Assembly (NCBI GenBank): GCA_002386525.1
Contig: DGIS01000021.1
Coordinates: forward strand, 178,627 to 242,626
Direction of reading: 5' to 3'
Origin: Sphingobacterium sp. UBA4616
GTDB taxonomy: Bacteria > Bacteroidota > Bacteroidia > Sphingobacteriales > Sphingobacteriaceae
DNA: 64,000 nt
Shown here: positions 1-11,902 of the stretch, piece by piece
Layout: each line of letters begins with the position of its first letter
How positions within the stretch are numbered: the first letter of the stretch is position 1
The notes under the pieces: generated by a model
What the model was told of the DNA's origin: nothing
Databases searched by the model: none
What the model saw: only the letters and a program-made list of their open reading frames with translations
Translations under genes and position numbers: made by a program

Positions 1-2
1 CT

Positions 3-881
<879 letters not shown>

Positions 882-925
882 AATTTCTTACTCGATCTGA
901 AGTAGATCATGGATGAAACATAGGA

Positions 926-964
926 AGCGGGGCTGTTCAATTTTGGACAGCCCCGCTTTTTTTT
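926..964 (+). terminator. Rho-independent terminator of pgi
   Basis: A perfect 11-bp stem (926-936 with 947-957) is followed by a T run at 957-964. It lies 45 bases after the pgi stop and before the convergent metal ATPase gene, so it should end pgi transcription. Confidence 0.9.
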
Positions 965-1050
965 CAATTATGGATGTATTACACTACAGTATTTTTCAGT
1001 GCTCTAATTTCTACAAGTGTTACGATCTGATTTTTTGGATAACGTCATTT

Positions 1051-2967
1051 TCATACTTTTTTATGCTGTATTCGGATAGCATTTAAAATCGCCAAAAGGG
1101 CGACTCCCACATCCGCTATGACCGCTTCCCAAAGTGTTGCAACACCACCGGCCCCAAGGATCAAAACAATGACCTTTACTCCCATTGCCAAGATTACATT
1201 CTGCCAGACAATATTTCGGGTTATTTTTCCGATTTTGATGGCCGATAAGATTTTCTTGGGCTCATCGTTTTGGATTACGATATCAGCTGTCTCTATCGTC
1301 GCATCAGCGCCGAGTCCGCCCATTGCGATGCCTACCTGTGCTAATGCAACTACTGGAGCATCATTTACACCATCACCGGCAAAGGCAACATGGCGTCCTT
1401 GATCGAGCAGTTGCTGTACATGGCTAACCTTATCCTCGGGGAGGAGGTCGCCATATGCCTCGTTTATCCCCAGCTCTTTGGCTACCTTGCTTACTACCGC
1501 TGTTTTATCGCCAGATAACATGACCGTATAAAGACCTTGCGCACGCATTGCCTGAATAACGGCCTTCGATCCTGCTTTGATCCGGTCTGCAACGGTTATA
1601 TAACCGGCATACTTGCCATCGATGGCAAGCATCACAATGGAATATACCATTTTCCTCAAATCATCCGGGTAGCTAATGTTGTATTTGTCCAATAGCTTGC
1701 TGTTGCCTGCTAGTGTTTGCTTTCCATTCACCGTGGCACAAAGTCCATGGCCTGCAATTTCCTGAATATTTTCCGTTTTTAGGGCTGTGCTGCCTGGATT
1801 ATAATTGGCTATCGCCTTCGCAATGGGATGTGTGGAATGTACCTCTATCGCTTTCGCATAATCCAATAATTCTTGTGGCTCTCCATTGACTGCAACAACC
1901 TCCGTTACTTCAAATACACCCGCTGTGAGTGTACCTGTTTTATCCATTACTACAGTATCAACAGCGGTAATGGCATCGAGGAAGTTGCCTCCCTTAAATA
2001 ATATTCCGTTTCGCGAGGCTAAACCTATTCCGCCAAAATAACCCAAGGGGATAGAAACAACTAGGGCGCAGGGGCAACTAATCACCAAGAAAACCAAACT
2101 CCGGTAGAACCAGTCTTTAAAACTATAGTCTTGCACAAAGCATAGGGGCACAATAAGCACCAATAGTGCAAGACCAAAGATTATGGGGACATATACTTTA
2201 GCAAATTTGGCAATAAACAACTGCGTTTTGGATTTACGCGCTGTAGCATCTTGTACCATTTCGAGGATTTTGCTCAACTTGCTATCCTCAAATTTGTTGG
2301 AGACCTCGATTTCTACAACCGTTTCCAAATTAATCATCCCCGCAAAAACCGTTTCACCCCTATATTTTGTATCAGGTTTACTCTCTCCCGTCAAAGCGGC
2401 GGTATTAAATGCGGCTTTTTCTGTATTCAACTTACCATCAAGAGCCACTTTTTCACCCACTTTTACAAGGATTATTTCGCCAGTTGTGACAGTCTTTGGG
2501 TTTACCTGTCGCTGTTGGCCATTTCGTAATACAGTAACGGTATCGGGACGGATATCCAAGAGTGATTTGATCGATTTCTTGGCATTGTCTACGGCGGTGT
2601 CCTGAAACCATTCTCCGATTTGGTAGAATACCATTACCGCAACACCCTCTTCAAATTCTCCAATAGCGAATGCACCTAAGGTTGCCACAGTCATCAAAAA
2701 GAATTCATTAAAAATATCAGCCCTTTTTGCCTTACGGAAAGCCATCAGGATAACAGGTATTCCCGCAAGCAGGTAAGCGATGCTATTTAGGGCTAAACTG
2801 ATGCCAAACGGAAGAGTGATCTTGAAAGCATATTTCAAAAAAAGTAAAGTAAGCAGGATGGCAAGAGCGATGAGCAACTTGCTCTGGGCAATCCACCAAG
2901 GCTGCTCCTTTGTGGTAAGGGAGTGCTCTTGTGTGGCATTGCTAAGCTCATGGTTGTGTTCACACAT
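1051..2967 (-). CDS. Heavy-metal P1B-type ATPase, Zn/Cd/Pb (ZntA/CadA-like) exporter
   Basis: A 638-residue inner-membrane P-type ATPase that should export divalent heavy metals. In order it shows a short His-containing N-terminus without a CxxC metal-binding domain, paired membrane helices, the actuator motif TGES (193-196), the transmembrane metal-site motif CPC (298-300, context SCPCALVVSIPLG), the phosphorylation motif DKTGTLT (Asp342), the P1B-specific HP dipeptide (380-381) and the hinge GDGVNDAP (531-538). CPC followed by ALVVSIPLG fits the Zn/Cd/Pb branch better than the Cu branch, but metal choice is an inference. It lies on the same strand as the holin-like gene 169 bases upstream; no metal-responsive regulator is adjacent. 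Confidence 0.93.
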   Translation of the reverse strand: MCEHNHELSNATQEHSLTTKEQPWWIAQSKLLIALAILLTLLFLKYAFKITLPFGISLALNSIAYLLAGIPVILMAFRKAKRADIFNEFFLMTVATLGAFAIGEFEEGVAVMVFYQIGEWFQDTAVDNAKKSIKSLLDIRPDTVTVLRNGQQRQVNPKTVTTGEIILVKVGEKVALDGKLNTEKAAFNTAALTGESKPDTKYRGETVFAGMINLETVVEIEVSNKFEDSKLSKILEMVQDATARKSKTQLFIAKFAKVYVPIIFGLALLVLIVPLCFVQDYSFKDWFYRSLVFLVISCPCALVVSIPLGYFGGIGLASRNGILFKGGNFLDAITAVDTVVMDKTGTLTAGVFEVTEVVAVNGEPQELLDYAKAIEVHSTHPIAKAIANYNPGSTALKTENIQEIAGHGLCATVNGKQTLAGNSKLLDKYNISYPDDLRKMVYSIVMLAIDGKYAGYITVADRIKAGSKAVIQAMRAQGLYTVMLSGDKTAVVSKVAKELGINEAYGDLLPEDKVSHVQQLLDQGRHVAFAGDGVNDAPVVALAQVGIAMGGLGADATIETADIVIQNDEPKKILSAIKIGKITRNIVWQNVILAMGVKVIVLILGAGGVATLWEAVIADVGVALLAILNAIRIQHKKV

Positions 2968-3080
2968 ATATCAGCGTTTCTTTTTAAAAAATTAAATTTA
3001 ACGATTTCTGCCGTAAATAGCGAGAGGAATGCGGATGGGTGTGTAATGTCAGTAGGCTGAGGTAAGGAATAAGAAATAAA

Positions 3081-3114
3081 AAAGGCGTTCGTATCAATTG
3101 ATTTGAACACCTTT
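3081..3114 (-). terminator. Possible weak terminator after the holin-like gene
   Basis: A 10-bp stem with one mismatch (3081-3090 with 3105-3114) is followed, on the minus strand, by a T-rich stretch (complement of 3074-3080). It sits between the holin-like gene and the metal ATPase gene, so the two may be separate transcripts. The mismatch and A+T content make this a modest call. Confidence 0.45.
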
Positions 3115-3136
3115 AACTACGTAATATAATGTATCT

Positions 3137-3478
3137 TTAATCTTTTGACATACTGCCAACGATCATCTCTAATACGGCAACGACAATGGCAAACAGCGCG
3201 GCAGTCCAAAAACCATCTACATCAAATTTTGAACCGAGTAGCCAATCGGACAGCAGAACCATTAATACTGTAATAATAAAGGATACCAAACCCAGTGTTA
3301 GCCAATTTAGGGGGAACGTAAATAACCGTAAAATCGATCCTACAGTTGCATTGACAAATCCAATCACGAGCCCGGTAACAATGGCCCAGCCAAATCCAGC
3401 AACATGGGCTCCAGGTACAAGCCAGCAGGCAACCGCTACGACCAACCCGGTAAGTAAAAGACTAATAATAAATTTCAT
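3137..3478 (-). CDS. Phage holin family 4-type membrane protein (YvlD-like)
   Basis: A 113-residue hydrophobic protein with about four predicted membrane helices. The repeated GFxxA pattern (AHVAGFGWAI near residues 24-33 and FDVDGFWTAA near 86-95) and the central FTFPLNWLTLGLVSF segment match the Mycobacterial-4-TMS/phage holin superfamily IV (Pfam Phage_holin_4_2), widespread small chromosomal membrane proteins of uncertain role. Despite the family name there is no phage context here. It is transcribed toward the metal ATPase gene and diverges from the DUF2147 gene. Confidence 0.85.
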   Translation of the reverse strand: MKFIISLLLTGLVVAVACWLVPGAHVAGFGWAIVTGLVIGFVNATVGSILRLFTFPLNWLTLGLVSFIITVLMVLLSDWLLGSKFDVDGFWTAALFAIVVAVLEMIVGSMSKD

Positions 3479-3735
3479 AATATGTGCTAATTTTTGTAAG
3501 TAGTTAAAAAAGAAATAATCTGATTATAATGTTGCAAACCCAATGCCAAACTTTATTGACGTATGAATTCTAGGTATTACGATAAAAAGGCTTTCTGCAG
3601 GTTAATGGTCAGATACATTAAGGATATTTTGTTGGTAACTAAATGCGGTTTTGATATTAAATATATGCGAGCATAGTAAATATTTCTTATCTTTATTTAT
3701 AACGAGCTTCACATGCTCATAAAACTAATAAACCC
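3479..3735. other. Divergent intergenic region
   Basis: This A+T-rich 257-base region separates the divergent holin-like and DUF2147 genes and must hold both promoters. A TATCTTTA element at 3688-3695 resembles the Bacteroidota -7 box for the rightward gene, but no TTTG is found at the right distance upstream. No RNA gene or repeat was seen. Confidence 0.5.
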
Positions 3736-4161
3736 ATGAAGAAAATTATGATGTCATTCTTAATGTTGCTGACTACAGTAACATTATTTGCGCAAACAGA
3801 TCCCATCATCGGAAAATGGGAAAATCCAAGTGGCGAAGGTCGTGTTGAAATTTACAAAAAAGGCGATAAGTTTTTTGGTAAGCTCTATTGGCTGAAATTT
3901 CCTAACAACGAAGCAGGTCAGCCAAAGAAAGATATAAAAAATCCAGATAAAGCCCTGCAGGGCAGGAATGTGCAAGGGCTGGAGATCTTGACCAATTTTG
4001 AAAAAGATGGCAGTACTTATGTCGATGGAAAGATTTACGATCCAAAGTCAGGCAAAACATATAGCTGTAAGATGACGCTAAAAGGAGATAAGCTTGATAT
4101 CAGGGGCTATATGGGCGTGAGCCTGCTCGGACGTACAGAGACATGGAAAAGAATTCATTAA
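3736..4161 (+). CDS. DUF2147 domain secreted protein
   Basis: A 141-residue exported protein with a clear signal peptide (basic MKK start, hydrophobic core, cleavage near LFAQ). The mature part DPIIGKWENPSGEGRVEIYK, the GKIYDPKSGKTYSCKMTL segment and the final RTETWKRI match DUF2147, a small periplasmic beta-barrel-like family of unknown function common in Bacteroidota. Family proteins are about this length, so it looks complete. It is a single gene closed by a terminator at 4222-4260. The biochemical role is unknown. Confidence 0.9.
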   Translation: MKKIMMSFLMLLTTVTLFAQTDPIIGKWENPSGEGRVEIYKKGDKFFGKLYWLKFPNNEAGQPKKDIKNPDKALQGRNVQGLEILTNFEKDGSTYVDGKIYDPKSGKTYSCKMTLKGDKLDIRGYMGVSLLGRTETWKRIH

Positions 4162-4221
4162 GAACTATAGCAGCTGCTAAAATGGTGTAATCCGCTAGCA
4201 TGCACAGCTGAGGTCACACCC

Positions 4222-4260
4222 AAAAAGGCAATTTATTCCATAGCAGTAAATTGCCTTTTT
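4222..4260 (+). terminator. Terminator after DUF2147 gene
   Basis: A perfect 14-bp stem (4222-4235 with 4247-4260) has A-rich left and T-rich right arms. It rules out the upstream in-frame start at 4251 for the next gene, because that codon lies inside the hairpin. Confidence 0.88.
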
Positions 4261-4328
4261 GGTTTTGTGCGGGAATTACAGTATTTTCATCCCTACAAAT
4301 CATACATATTAGCTTTATGGCCGTAAAA

Positions 4329-5564
4329 ATGTCTTATGTTGAGAATGTCAAGCTTGCACTACAGTCTATTGTAGGGAATAAGCTGCGTACATTTCTAACA
4401 GCACTGATTATTGCCATAGGAATGATGGCTCTTATAGGGGTGTTGACCTCGATAGATGCCATGAAGAACTCCCTGACAGACTCCTTTTCATCGATGGGGT
4501 CAAACTCTTTCAACATCCGCAACCGCGGGCTCAATGTTCGCATCGGGAATGAGGGGACGCGATCCAAAGTCTTCGCTAATATAACGTATGCACAGTCCGT
4601 TCGATTTAAACAAGATTTTCACTTTAATGCATTGACATCAGTCAGTGCCAATGTGAGCTGGAATACGACTGCAAAATTTCAATCCAAAAAGACAAACCCC
4701 AATATTGGCCTGATAGGCACCGACGAAAATTATCTGCAGACATCGGGGTATGTTGTCAACGAAGGCCGTAATTTTTCCACTAGAGAGGTAGAAACAGGTA
4801 GTGGTGTTATTATCATTGGCAGTGAAGTCAGTAAAATGCTTTTCAATGAAATCATTGATCCGATAGGGCAGTTTATTACCGTTAACAATATCCGTTATTT
4901 GGTTATCGGCGTATTAAAAAGTAAAGGTTCTTCTGCGGGGATGGGTGGCGATAGGGCATGTTTTATTCCGCTGATCAAGGCAAGGGCAGTGATGCAGGGT
5001 GCTGAACCCTCCTATGTGATAACAGTTTCATCCAACGATCCTATGCGATTGGAAGCGGCGATTGGTGAAGCTACTATCGTATTTAGAAATATCCGCGGAT
5101 TGGCCTCAAGGCAAACCAATGATTTTGAAATTACCAAGTCCGATGCGGTAGCCCAGATGCTGATGCAAAATATGGCAATGGTGACTTTAGGGGCTGTAGT
5201 GATTGCTTTTATCACCCTGGTGGGCGCTTCAATTGGATTGATGAATATTATGCTTGTTTCGGTCACGGAGCGGACACGCGAGATTGGTATACGTAAGGCG
5301 ATCGGAGCAACACCGAGTGTTATCCGTAAACAGTTTTTGATGGAAGCGATTGTGATTTGCATGATCGGTGGTGTTGCCGGGATCTTTATAGGTATTCTGA
5401 TCGGTAATATCCTGGCCCTGCAGCTCGGTACATCTTTTATTATACCGTGGGGAGCAATTATTATGGGCTTTGCAGTATGCGGACTCGTCGGTATGCTGTC
5501 GGGTTATTACCCAGCTTCAAAAGCATCTAAACTGGATCCGGTCGATGCGCTCCGATACGAATAA
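4329..5564 (+). CDS. ABC transporter permease, MacB/FtsX type
   Basis: An inner-membrane permease of the MacB/FtsX (type VII ABC) class, about 411 residues. The N-terminus has the typical NKLRTFLTALIIAIG first membrane helix, followed by a large periplasmic MacB_PCD-like domain and a C-terminal FtsX block of three helices with the conserved SVTERTREIGIRKAIGAT coupling segment. The start was set at 4329 (MSYVENVKLAL); the ATG at 4317 is also possible, but that at 4251 lies within a terminator. A TAGCTTTA element at 4310-4317 may be the -7 box, which would give a very short leader. No ATPase or membrane-fusion partner is adjacent, so the partner and substrate are unknown. Confidence 0.9.
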   Translation: MSYVENVKLALQSIVGNKLRTFLTALIIAIGMMALIGVLTSIDAMKNSLTDSFSSMGSNSFNIRNRGLNVRIGNEGTRSKVFANITYAQSVRFKQDFHFNALTSVSANVSWNTTAKFQSKKTNPNIGLIGTDENYLQTSGYVVNEGRNFSTREVETGSGVIIIGSEVSKMLFNEIIDPIGQFITVNNIRYLVIGVLKSKGSSAGMGGDRACFIPLIKARAVMQGAEPSYVITVSSNDPMRLEAAIGEATIVFRNIRGLASRQTNDFEITKSDAVAQMLMQNMAMVTLGAVVIAFITLVGASIGLMNIMLVSVTERTREIGIRKAIGATPSVIRKQFLMEAIVICMIGGVAGIFIGILIGNILALQLGTSFIIPWGAIIMGFAVCGLVGMLSGYYPASKASKLDPVDALRYE

Positions 5565-5823
5565 CCTTTCCCTCTGCTTTCAGTACTTTAATTACTTTTA
5601 AGAAAGATAAGACCTGTTGTTACACGATGGCTTGTATGCGTATTCGTGCTTTTTTTAATTGGAGATGCAGAGATGGGACAAACGCGTATTTTGTGCAATC
5701 GGTTTAATGTTACCAAATCATTGATTTGGGATAAATTCTCCGTGAATAACGTCCATCAGGGAAGGTAACACAAGTTATTCCAATGAAAAAACTGTAATAT
5801 TGTATAAAAATTAAAATCGAATT

Positions 5824-7014
5824 ATGTACACAACATTACAACCAGTTTTAGCAAAGGAATTGGAAGCAATCAAAGAAGCGGGATTGTATAAACAAGAGCG
5901 AGTGATCGTTACTCCGCAGGGAGCAGATATCAAAGTAAGTACAGGGCAAGAAGTTGTCAATTTTTGTGCTAACAATTATTTGGGTCTGTCTTCGCACCCA
6001 AAAGTAATCGAGGCTGCTAAGAAAGCGATTGATACGCACGGTTATGGAATGTCCTCAGTACGTTTCATCTGTGGTACCCAAGATGTGCATAAAGAATTAG
6101 AGGCAAAAATTTCTAAATTTCTCGGAACAGAAGATACTATTTTATACGCGGCTGCATTTGACGCTAATGGTGGAGTGTTTGAACCCTTATTTGGTGCTGA
6201 AGATGCCATCATTTCAGATGAATTAAATCATGCCTCCATTATTGACGGTGTCCGTTTGTGCAAAGCTCAGCGTTTCCGCTATAAAAATGCAGATATGGCA
6301 GATTTGGAAGCTCAGTTGCAGGCAGCATCTGGTGCGCGGCACAAGATCATTGTTACAGATGGTGCATTTTCAATGGATGGGTCAGTAGCTCCATTGGATC
6401 AGATCTGTGATCTTGCAGACAAATATCAAGCATTAGTGATGATTGATGAGTCGCACTGTACTGGATTTATCGGAGCGACGGGACGTGGTACACATGAGCT
6501 TTTCAATGTGATTGATCGTGTAGATATCATTACGGGTACGTTGGGTAAGGCATTAGGTGGAGCATCAGGTGGTTTTACATCCGGTAAAAAAGAAATTATC
6601 GATTTGTTACGTCAGCGTTCACGTCCTTACCTATTTTCAAACACACTAGCACCGGCTATTGCTGGAGCTTCCGTTGCGGTATTGGACATGCTGAGTGAGA
6701 CTACTGCATTGCGCGACAAGCTGGAATCAAATACCATCTACTTTCGTGAAAAAATGATGGCTGCGGGTTTCGATATCAAGCCAGGTTTCCACCCGATCGT
6801 GCCTGTTATGCTCTATGATGCGAAATTAGCGCAGGAGTTTGCATCAAAAATGTTGGAGGAAGGAATTTACGTGATTGGCTTCTACTATCCCGTTGTACCT
6901 CAAGGAAAAGCTCGTATTCGGGTGCAGATTTCAGCTGGACATGAGCTTGCACACCTAGATAAAGCAATTGCCGCCTTTACTAAAGTAGGTAGAGAATTAG
7001 GTGTAATTAAATAA
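5824..7014 (+). CDS. kbl: Glycine C-acetyltransferase (2-amino-3-ketobutyrate CoA ligase)
   Basis: A 396-residue cytoplasmic PLP enzyme of the alpha-oxoamine synthase family. It cleaves 2-amino-3-oxobutanoate with CoA to glycine and acetyl-CoA in threonine breakdown. Similarity to E. coli Kbl runs end to end, including [20 protein letters not shown], [17 protein letters not shown], the DESH pair (Asp208, His211) and the PLP lysine in GTLGKALGG (Lys242). That distinguishes it from serine palmitoyltransferase and KAPA synthase, which share the fold. The usual partner threonine 3-dehydrogenase (tdh) is not next to it. The 259-base upstream gap shows no clear promoter element. Confidence 0.95.
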   Translation: MYTTLQPVLAKELEAIKEAGLYKQERVIVTPQGADIKVSTGQEVVNFCANNYLGLSSHPKVIEAAKKAIDTHGYGMSSVRFICGTQDVHKELEAKISKFLGTEDTILYAAAFDANGGVFEPLFGAEDAIISDELNHASIIDGVRLCKAQRFRYKNADMADLEAQLQAASGARHKIIVTDGAFSMDGSVAPLDQICDLADKYQALVMIDESHCTGFIGATGRGTHELFNVIDRVDIITGTLGKALGGASGGFTSGKKEIIDLLRQRSRPYLFSNTLAPAIAGASVAVLDMLSETTALRDKLESNTIYFREKMMAAGFDIKPGFHPIVPVMLYDAKLAQEFASKMLEEGIYVIGFYYPVVPQGKARIRVQISAGHELAHLDKAIAAFTKVGRELGVIK

Positions 7015-7051
7015 AATACACATAGTTATAAAATTTATGGTGCAAAATGTT

Positions 7052-7059
7052 TATCTTTG
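7052..7059 (+). promoter_or_regulatory. Bacteroidota -7 box upstream of typA
   Basis: A perfect TAnnTTTG match (TATCTTTG) lies 33 bases before the typA ATG. The -33 TTTG element is not evident at the usual spacing, so the call rests on the -7 box and its position. Confidence 0.65.
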
Positions 7060-7092
7060 CACCCTGAATTTAAAAACAAATTTACTTGCTAG

Positions 7093-8898
7093 ATGCAAAA
7101 TATTAGAAACATAGCGATTATCGCTCACGTCGATCACGGTAAAACTACGTTGGTAGACAAAATCTTACACTTCACAAATCTTTTTAGAGATAATGACGGT
7201 ACAGGTGATTTAATTCTGGATAATAATGATTTAGAACGTGAACGCGGTATTACTATCGTCGCTAAAAACGTTTCTGTAGAATATAAAGGTGTAAAAATTA
7301 ACGTTATTGATACACCTGGTCACGCCGATTTCGGTGGTGAGGTTGAGCGTGTATTGAAAATGGCTGATGGTGTTGTTTTGCTAGTGGATGCTTTCGAAGG
7401 TCCAATGCCACAAACACGTTTCGTTACTCAAAAGGCATTATCATTAGGTTTGAAACCTTTGGTAGTTGTGAATAAAGTTGATAAAGAAAACTGTCGCCCT
7501 GAAGAGGTGTACGAAAACGTATTTGATTTATTCTATAGTCTGGATGCAACAGAAGAACAATTGGCATTCCCAGTATTATACGGTTCATCCAAACATGGTT
7601 GGATGTCAACAGATTGGAAAGAAAAGAAAGAAGATGTATCTGAATTATTAGATGCTATCATCAGTCATTTCCCACCTTCCCCATTTGTTGAGGGTACATT
7701 GCAAATGCAGATCACATCGTTGGATTACTCTACGTTCGTTGGACGTATCGCTATCGGTCGTGTAGCACGTGGTACAATCAAAGAAGGTCAACCTATTTCG
7801 TTGGTAAAACGTGATGGCAAAATCGTTAAATCACGGGTAAAAGAACTGCATACATTCGAAGGCTTAGGTCGTCGTCGTGTGGAAGAAGTTAAATGTGGAG
7901 ATATCTGTGCAGTAGTTGGTATTGAAGGTTTTGATATCGGTGACACCATTGCAGATTTCGAAAACCCAGAGCAATTGGAGGTTATCAGCATTGATGAACC
8001 GACAATGAACATGTTGTTTACGATCAACAATTCTCCATTCTTTGGTAAGGAAGGTAAATTGGTTACTTCAAGACACATTCACGATCGTTTACAAAAGGAA
8101 TTAGAAAAGAACTTGGCTTTACGCGTTGTTCCTACGGAATCTCCAGATGCTTGGTTGGTATACGGACGTGGTATTCTTCACTTATCTGTATTGATCGAAA
8201 CAATGCGTCGTGAAGGTTACGAATTGCAAGTAGGTCAGCCGCAAGTAATCTTGAAAGAAATTGATGGCAAAAAATGTGAACCTATCGAGGTATTGGTAGT
8301 TGATGTGCCTGCAGAGGTTTCTGGTAAAGTTATTGAATTAGTCACGCAACGTAAAGGTGAACTTCTAGTGATGGAGACGAAAGGCGAAATGCAACATCTT
8401 GAGTTTGAAATCCCTTCTCGTGGTATCATTGGTCTACGTAACAACGTATTGACTGCTACTGCTGGTGAAGCTGTAATGGCTCACCGTCTGAAAGGATACG
8501 AGCCTTGGAGAGGAACAATTCCTGGACGTCTGCACGGTGTATTGATCTCCTTAGATAAAGGTACAACTACAGCATACTCTATCGATAAATTGCAAGATAG
8601 AGGTAAGTTCTTTGTTGATCCAGGTGTCGATATTTATGAAGGCCAGATCTTAGGCGAGCATATTCGTGACAATGACTTAACGATCAACATCGTTAAAGGT
8701 AAACAGTTGACAAATATGCGTGCATCGGGTACAGATGATAACACACGTATCGCACCAGCGATTAAATTCTCTTTAGAGGAGTCTATGGAGTATATCCAAG
8801 CGGACGAATATATTGAGGTTACACCACAATCTATCCGCTTACGTAAAATCTATTTGACTGAAAATGAGCGTAAAGTAAACGCGAAGAAATTCCAATAG
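7093..8898 (+). CDS. typA: Translational GTPase TypA/BipA
   Basis: A 601-residue ribosome-binding GTPase of the EF-G class, involved in ribosome assembly and stress or cold adaptation. The GTPase domain begins at residue 1 with the P-loop AHVDHGKT (11-18), then [14 protein letters not shown] (G3) and VVNKVD (G4). EF-G-like domains II, III and V follow, plus the TypA-specific C-terminal domain ([10 protein letters not shown] near the end). Length and domain order are those of a complete TypA. It has its own -7 box (7052-7059) and a strong terminator (8921-8957), so it looks like a single-gene transcript. Confidence 0.98.
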   Translation: MQNIRNIAIIAHVDHGKTTLVDKILHFTNLFRDNDGTGDLILDNNDLERERGITIVAKNVSVEYKGVKINVIDTPGHADFGGEVERVLKMADGVVLLVDAFEGPMPQTRFVTQKALSLGLKPLVVVNKVDKENCRPEEVYENVFDLFYSLDATEEQLAFPVLYGSSKHGWMSTDWKEKKEDVSELLDAIISHFPPSPFVEGTLQMQITSLDYSTFVGRIAIGRVARGTIKEGQPISLVKRDGKIVKSRVKELHTFEGLGRRRVEEVKCGDICAVVGIEGFDIGDTIADFENPEQLEVISIDEPTMNMLFTINNSPFFGKEGKLVTSRHIHDRLQKELEKNLALRVVPTESPDAWLVYGRGILHLSVLIETMRREGYELQVGQPQVILKEIDGKKCEPIEVLVVDVPAEVSGKVIELVTQRKGELLVMETKGEMQHLEFEIPSRGIIGLRNNVLTATAGEAVMAHRLKGYEPWRGTIPGRLHGVLISLDKGTTTAYSIDKLQDRGKFFVDPGVDIYEGQILGEHIRDNDLTINIVKGKQLTNMRASGTDDNTRIAPAIKFSLEESMEYIQADEYIEVTPQSIRLRKIYLTENERKVNAKKFQ

Positions 8899-8920
8899 TC
8901 AATCGTAGAACAGGATACAT

Positions 8921-8957
8921 AAAAAAGCCATCGAATATTTTGTTCGATGGCTTTTTT
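8921..8957 (+). terminator. Terminator of typA
   Basis: A perfect 14-bp stem (8921-8934 with 8944-8957) ends in six T residues, 22 bases after the typA stop. Confidence 0.92.
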
Positions 8958-9018
8958 ATGTACTAAAGAAAACCGAACTGCTTTTTAATTCGCAGGAATA
9001 TAATCAGCCAATAATACG

Positions 9019-9026
9019 TAACTTTG
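9019..9026 (+). promoter_or_regulatory. Bacteroidota -7 box of uvrA
   Basis: TAACTTTG is a perfect TAnnTTTG match and overlaps the upstream in-frame ATG at 9024. That places the transcription start downstream of 9024 and supports the ATG at 9045 as the uvrA start. No clear -33 TTTG is present. Confidence 0.65.
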
Positions 9027-9044
9027 TGTGAGATAAGGATAATT

Positions 9045-11846
9045 ATGAGTAAAAAGGTGGAGCATACTCCAAAAGAATATATTCAGATAAAGGGAGCAAG
9101 AGTTAACAATTTAAAGAATATTGACGTTGATATCCCTAAAAATAAATTAGTTGTTATCACTGGAATGTCGGGCTCAGGAAAATCCTCCTTAGCTTTTGAT
9201 ACACTATATGCCGAAGGGCAGCGGCGCTATGTCGAAAGTCTTTCTTCGTACGCCAGGCAGTTTATGGGGCGTATGAACAAACCTGAGGTGGATTACATCA
9301 AAGGCATTGCTCCAGCAATTGCCATCGAGCAACGTGTCATTACCTCCAACCCGCGCTCGACGGTAGGCACATCGACGGAGATATATGACTATCTTAAATT
9401 GTTATATGCCCGTATTGGAAAGACAATTTCTCCTATATCTGGTCGTGAGGTGACTAAAGACAGTGTGAGCTCAGTGGTGGATTTTGCGCTGAATTTAGGT
9501 GATGATACCACCGTGACGCTTCTTGCACCGCTTATTCCCTCTCACGGGCGTAAATTAAAGGAAGAACTTTCTCTACTCTTGCAGAAAGGTTTTGTGCGTA
9601 TTTTCTACGAAGACCGTATGCAGAAAATTGAAGCTGTGATAGAGGATAAGGCCATCGCCAATAAAGACCTCCAAGATGGAGAAGTCCTTATTGTTGTCGA
9701 CCGCGTGCGTATTGAACAGGATGATGATACGGTAAATCGGCTTTCTGATTCTATCCAAACTGGTTTTTTCGAAGGTAAGGGTGAACTCTATATGGAAGAA
9801 AATGGTCAGCGACATCATTTCTCCCATAAATTTGAACTTGACGGAATAACATTTGAGGAGCCTACTCCAAATTTCTTCAGTTTTAACAACCCTTATGGTG
9901 CCTGTCGCCGATGTGAAGGTTATGGGAAAATCATTGGTATTGATCCGGACCTTGTTATTCCCGACAAAAGCCGGTCGGTATATGATGGCGCAATAGCACC
10001 TTGGCGAGGAGAGAAAATGGGCGAATGGCTACAAAAGCTTGTTAAAAGTTCATTGAAGTTCGATTTTCCGATACATCGTGCCTACATGGATCTGACCAAG
10101 GCTCAAAAGGAGCTCTTGTGGACAGGAAATAAATATTTTGCTGGTCTTACGCAGTTCTTTGAAGAGCTCGAATCCCAGACCTATAAAATTCAATACCGTG
10201 TAATGCTTTCCCGCTATCGCGGGAAAACAGATTGCCCAGACTGCCGTGGCACCCGATTGCGGAAAGATGCTACTTACGTCAAGGTTGGTGGAAAATCCAT
10301 CACAGATGTTGTATTGATGCCTTTGGAAGAGGCACTGGAATTCTTTAAAAATTTGCCACTGGTCGGTAATGAGCTGGTCATTGCAAAAAGACTTCTTGCC
10401 GAAATTAATAATCGACTGCAATTTCTTTGCGATGTTGGTTTAAGCTATCTGACTTTGAATCGGCTGTCAAATACGCTTTCAGGCGGAGAGTCACAGCGAA
10501 TCAATCTGGCGACTTCCTTGGGAAGTTCGCTCGTAGGTTCTATTTATGTGTTGGACGAACCGAGTATTGGTCTCCATCCGCGTGATACACAGCGCCTGAT
10601 TTCGGTGCTGAAATCATTACGCGATGTCGGTAATACAGTGGTTGTAGTCGAACATGAGCAAGAGATGATGGAGTCTGCTGATTATCTGATTGATATCGGC
10701 CCTGAAGCAGGTATCAACGGCGGGGAGATGGTCTTTGCGGGTACATATCAGCAGATTCTACAAGATGCTAAAAGCTTGACAGGTCAATACCTGAGTGGAA
10801 AAAGCCGGATTGAAGTACCTAAAAAACGCCGTTCGTGGTCGAGTAGCGTTACCATTAAGGGAGCCCATGAAAATAACCTACAAGGAATTGATGTACAATT
10901 TCCATTAAATACGTTCGCTGTCGTAACCGGTGTTTCGGGATCCGGTAAGACCTCATTGGTTAAGCGTATCCTTTATCCTGCATTGCAGAAGTCTATCGGT
11001 AATTACTCCGGTGAACAAACGGGGATCTATGATGCGATTGAGGGAGACATTGCCCGAGTTGAACAAGTTGAAATGGTCGATCAAAATCCGATTGGCCGTT
11101 CGTCGAGATCCAATCCGGTCACCTATGTCAAAGCCTGGGATGAAATCAGAGCTTTATATGCCAGCCAAGCACCAGCTAAAGCTGCTGGATTGAAACCTGC
11201 CGCATTTTCATTTAACGTTGAAGGCGGACGATGTGATGTCTGTCAGGGTGAAGGTGAAGTTAAAATTGAAATGCAATTTATGGCTGATATTGTTTTACCC
11301 TGCGAGGCCTGTGGTGGAAAACGATTTAAGCAGTTTGTACTTGATGTACAGTACAAAAATAAGTCAGTAGCGGATGTTCTTGAGTTGAGCGTGGATGAAG
11401 CCATCACATTCTTTGCAGACCAGCCTAAAATATTGGCCAAACTGCAGCCTCTACAGGATGTTGGACTGGGCTACGTTAAACTCGGTCAATCGTCGAGTAC
11501 GCTATCGGGAGGTGAAGCCCAGCGGATTAAATTGGCTTCTTTCTTAATTAAGGGAAATAATAGCAAGAAAACACTTTTTATCTTTGATGAGCCAACGACA
11601 GGCTTGCATTTTCAGGATATCAAAAAGCTCTTGAAATCATTTGATGCACTGATTGCCTTAGGGAATAGTATCTTGGTGATTGAACACAATATGGATATGA
11701 TTAAATCGGCAGACTGGGTCATTGATATTGGTCCCGAAGGCGGAAATAAAGGCGGTAAACTTGTTTTTGCGGGGCTTCCTGAAGAACTTATTCATTGTAA
11801 AGATTCTTATACAGGGCAATTTTTAAAAGCACATTTAAAAGATTAA
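9045..11846 (+). CDS. uvrA: Excinuclease ABC subunit A
   Basis: UvrA, 933 residues, is the damage-recognition ATPase of nucleotide excision repair. It has two ABC modules with Walker A GMSGSGKS (40-47) and GVSGSGKT and two LSGGE signatures. The C-terminal zinc module has both CxxC pairs (CDVC and CEAC). In the first zinc module only the second pair, CRRC, is seen; the segment where the first CxxC pair is expected reads [15 protein letters not shown], with no cysteine. The start at 9045 is chosen because the -7 box covers the earlier ATG and because AAGGA sits at 9035-9039. It stands alone, separated from typA by a terminator. Confidence 0.96.
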   Translation: MSKKVEHTPKEYIQIKGARVNNLKNIDVDIPKNKLVVITGMSGSGKSSLAFDTLYAEGQRRYVESLSSYARQFMGRMNKPEVDYIKGIAPAIAIEQRVITSNPRSTVGTSTEIYDYLKLLYARIGKTISPISGREVTKDSVSSVVDFALNLGDDTTVTLLAPLIPSHGRKLKEELSLLLQKGFVRIFYEDRMQKIEAVIEDKAIANKDLQDGEVLIVVDRVRIEQDDDTVNRLSDSIQTGFFEGKGELYMEENGQRHHFSHKFELDGITFEEPTPNFFSFNNPYGACRRCEGYGKIIGIDPDLVIPDKSRSVYDGAIAPWRGEKMGEWLQKLVKSSLKFDFPIHRAYMDLTKAQKELLWTGNKYFAGLTQFFEELESQTYKIQYRVMLSRYRGKTDCPDCRGTRLRKDATYVKVGGKSITDVVLMPLEEALEFFKNLPLVGNELVIAKRLLAEINNRLQFLCDVGLSYLTLNRLSNTLSGGESQRINLATSLGSSLVGSIYVLDEPSIGLHPRDTQRLISVLKSLRDVGNTVVVVEHEQEMMESADYLIDIGPEAGINGGEMVFAGTYQQILQDAKSLTGQYLSGKSRIEVPKKRRSWSSSVTIKGAHENNLQGIDVQFPLNTFAVVTGVSGSGKTSLVKRILYPALQKSIGNYSGEQTGIYDAIEGDIARVEQVEMVDQNPIGRSSRSNPVTYVKAWDEIRALYASQAPAKAAGLKPAAFSFNVEGGRCDVCQGEGEVKIEMQFMADIVLPCEACGGKRFKQFVLDVQYKNKSVADVLELSVDEAITFFADQPKILAKLQPLQDVGLGYVKLGQSSSTLSGGEAQRIKLASFLIKGNNSKKTLFIFDEPTTGLHFQDIKKLLKSFDALIALGNSILVIEHNMDMIKSADWVIDIGPEGGNKGGKLVFAGLPEELIHCKDSYTGQFLKAHLKD

Positions 11847-11902
11847 ACCCTACTTTAGCCTGTGAAATTGATAAAACAAATATTTTAATACTTAATACGA
11901 TT

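Noticed and set aside
4251..4328. Upstream start for the FtsX-type permease.
   Set aside because: The codon lies in the right arm of the DUF2147 terminator, and family similarity begins near 4329.
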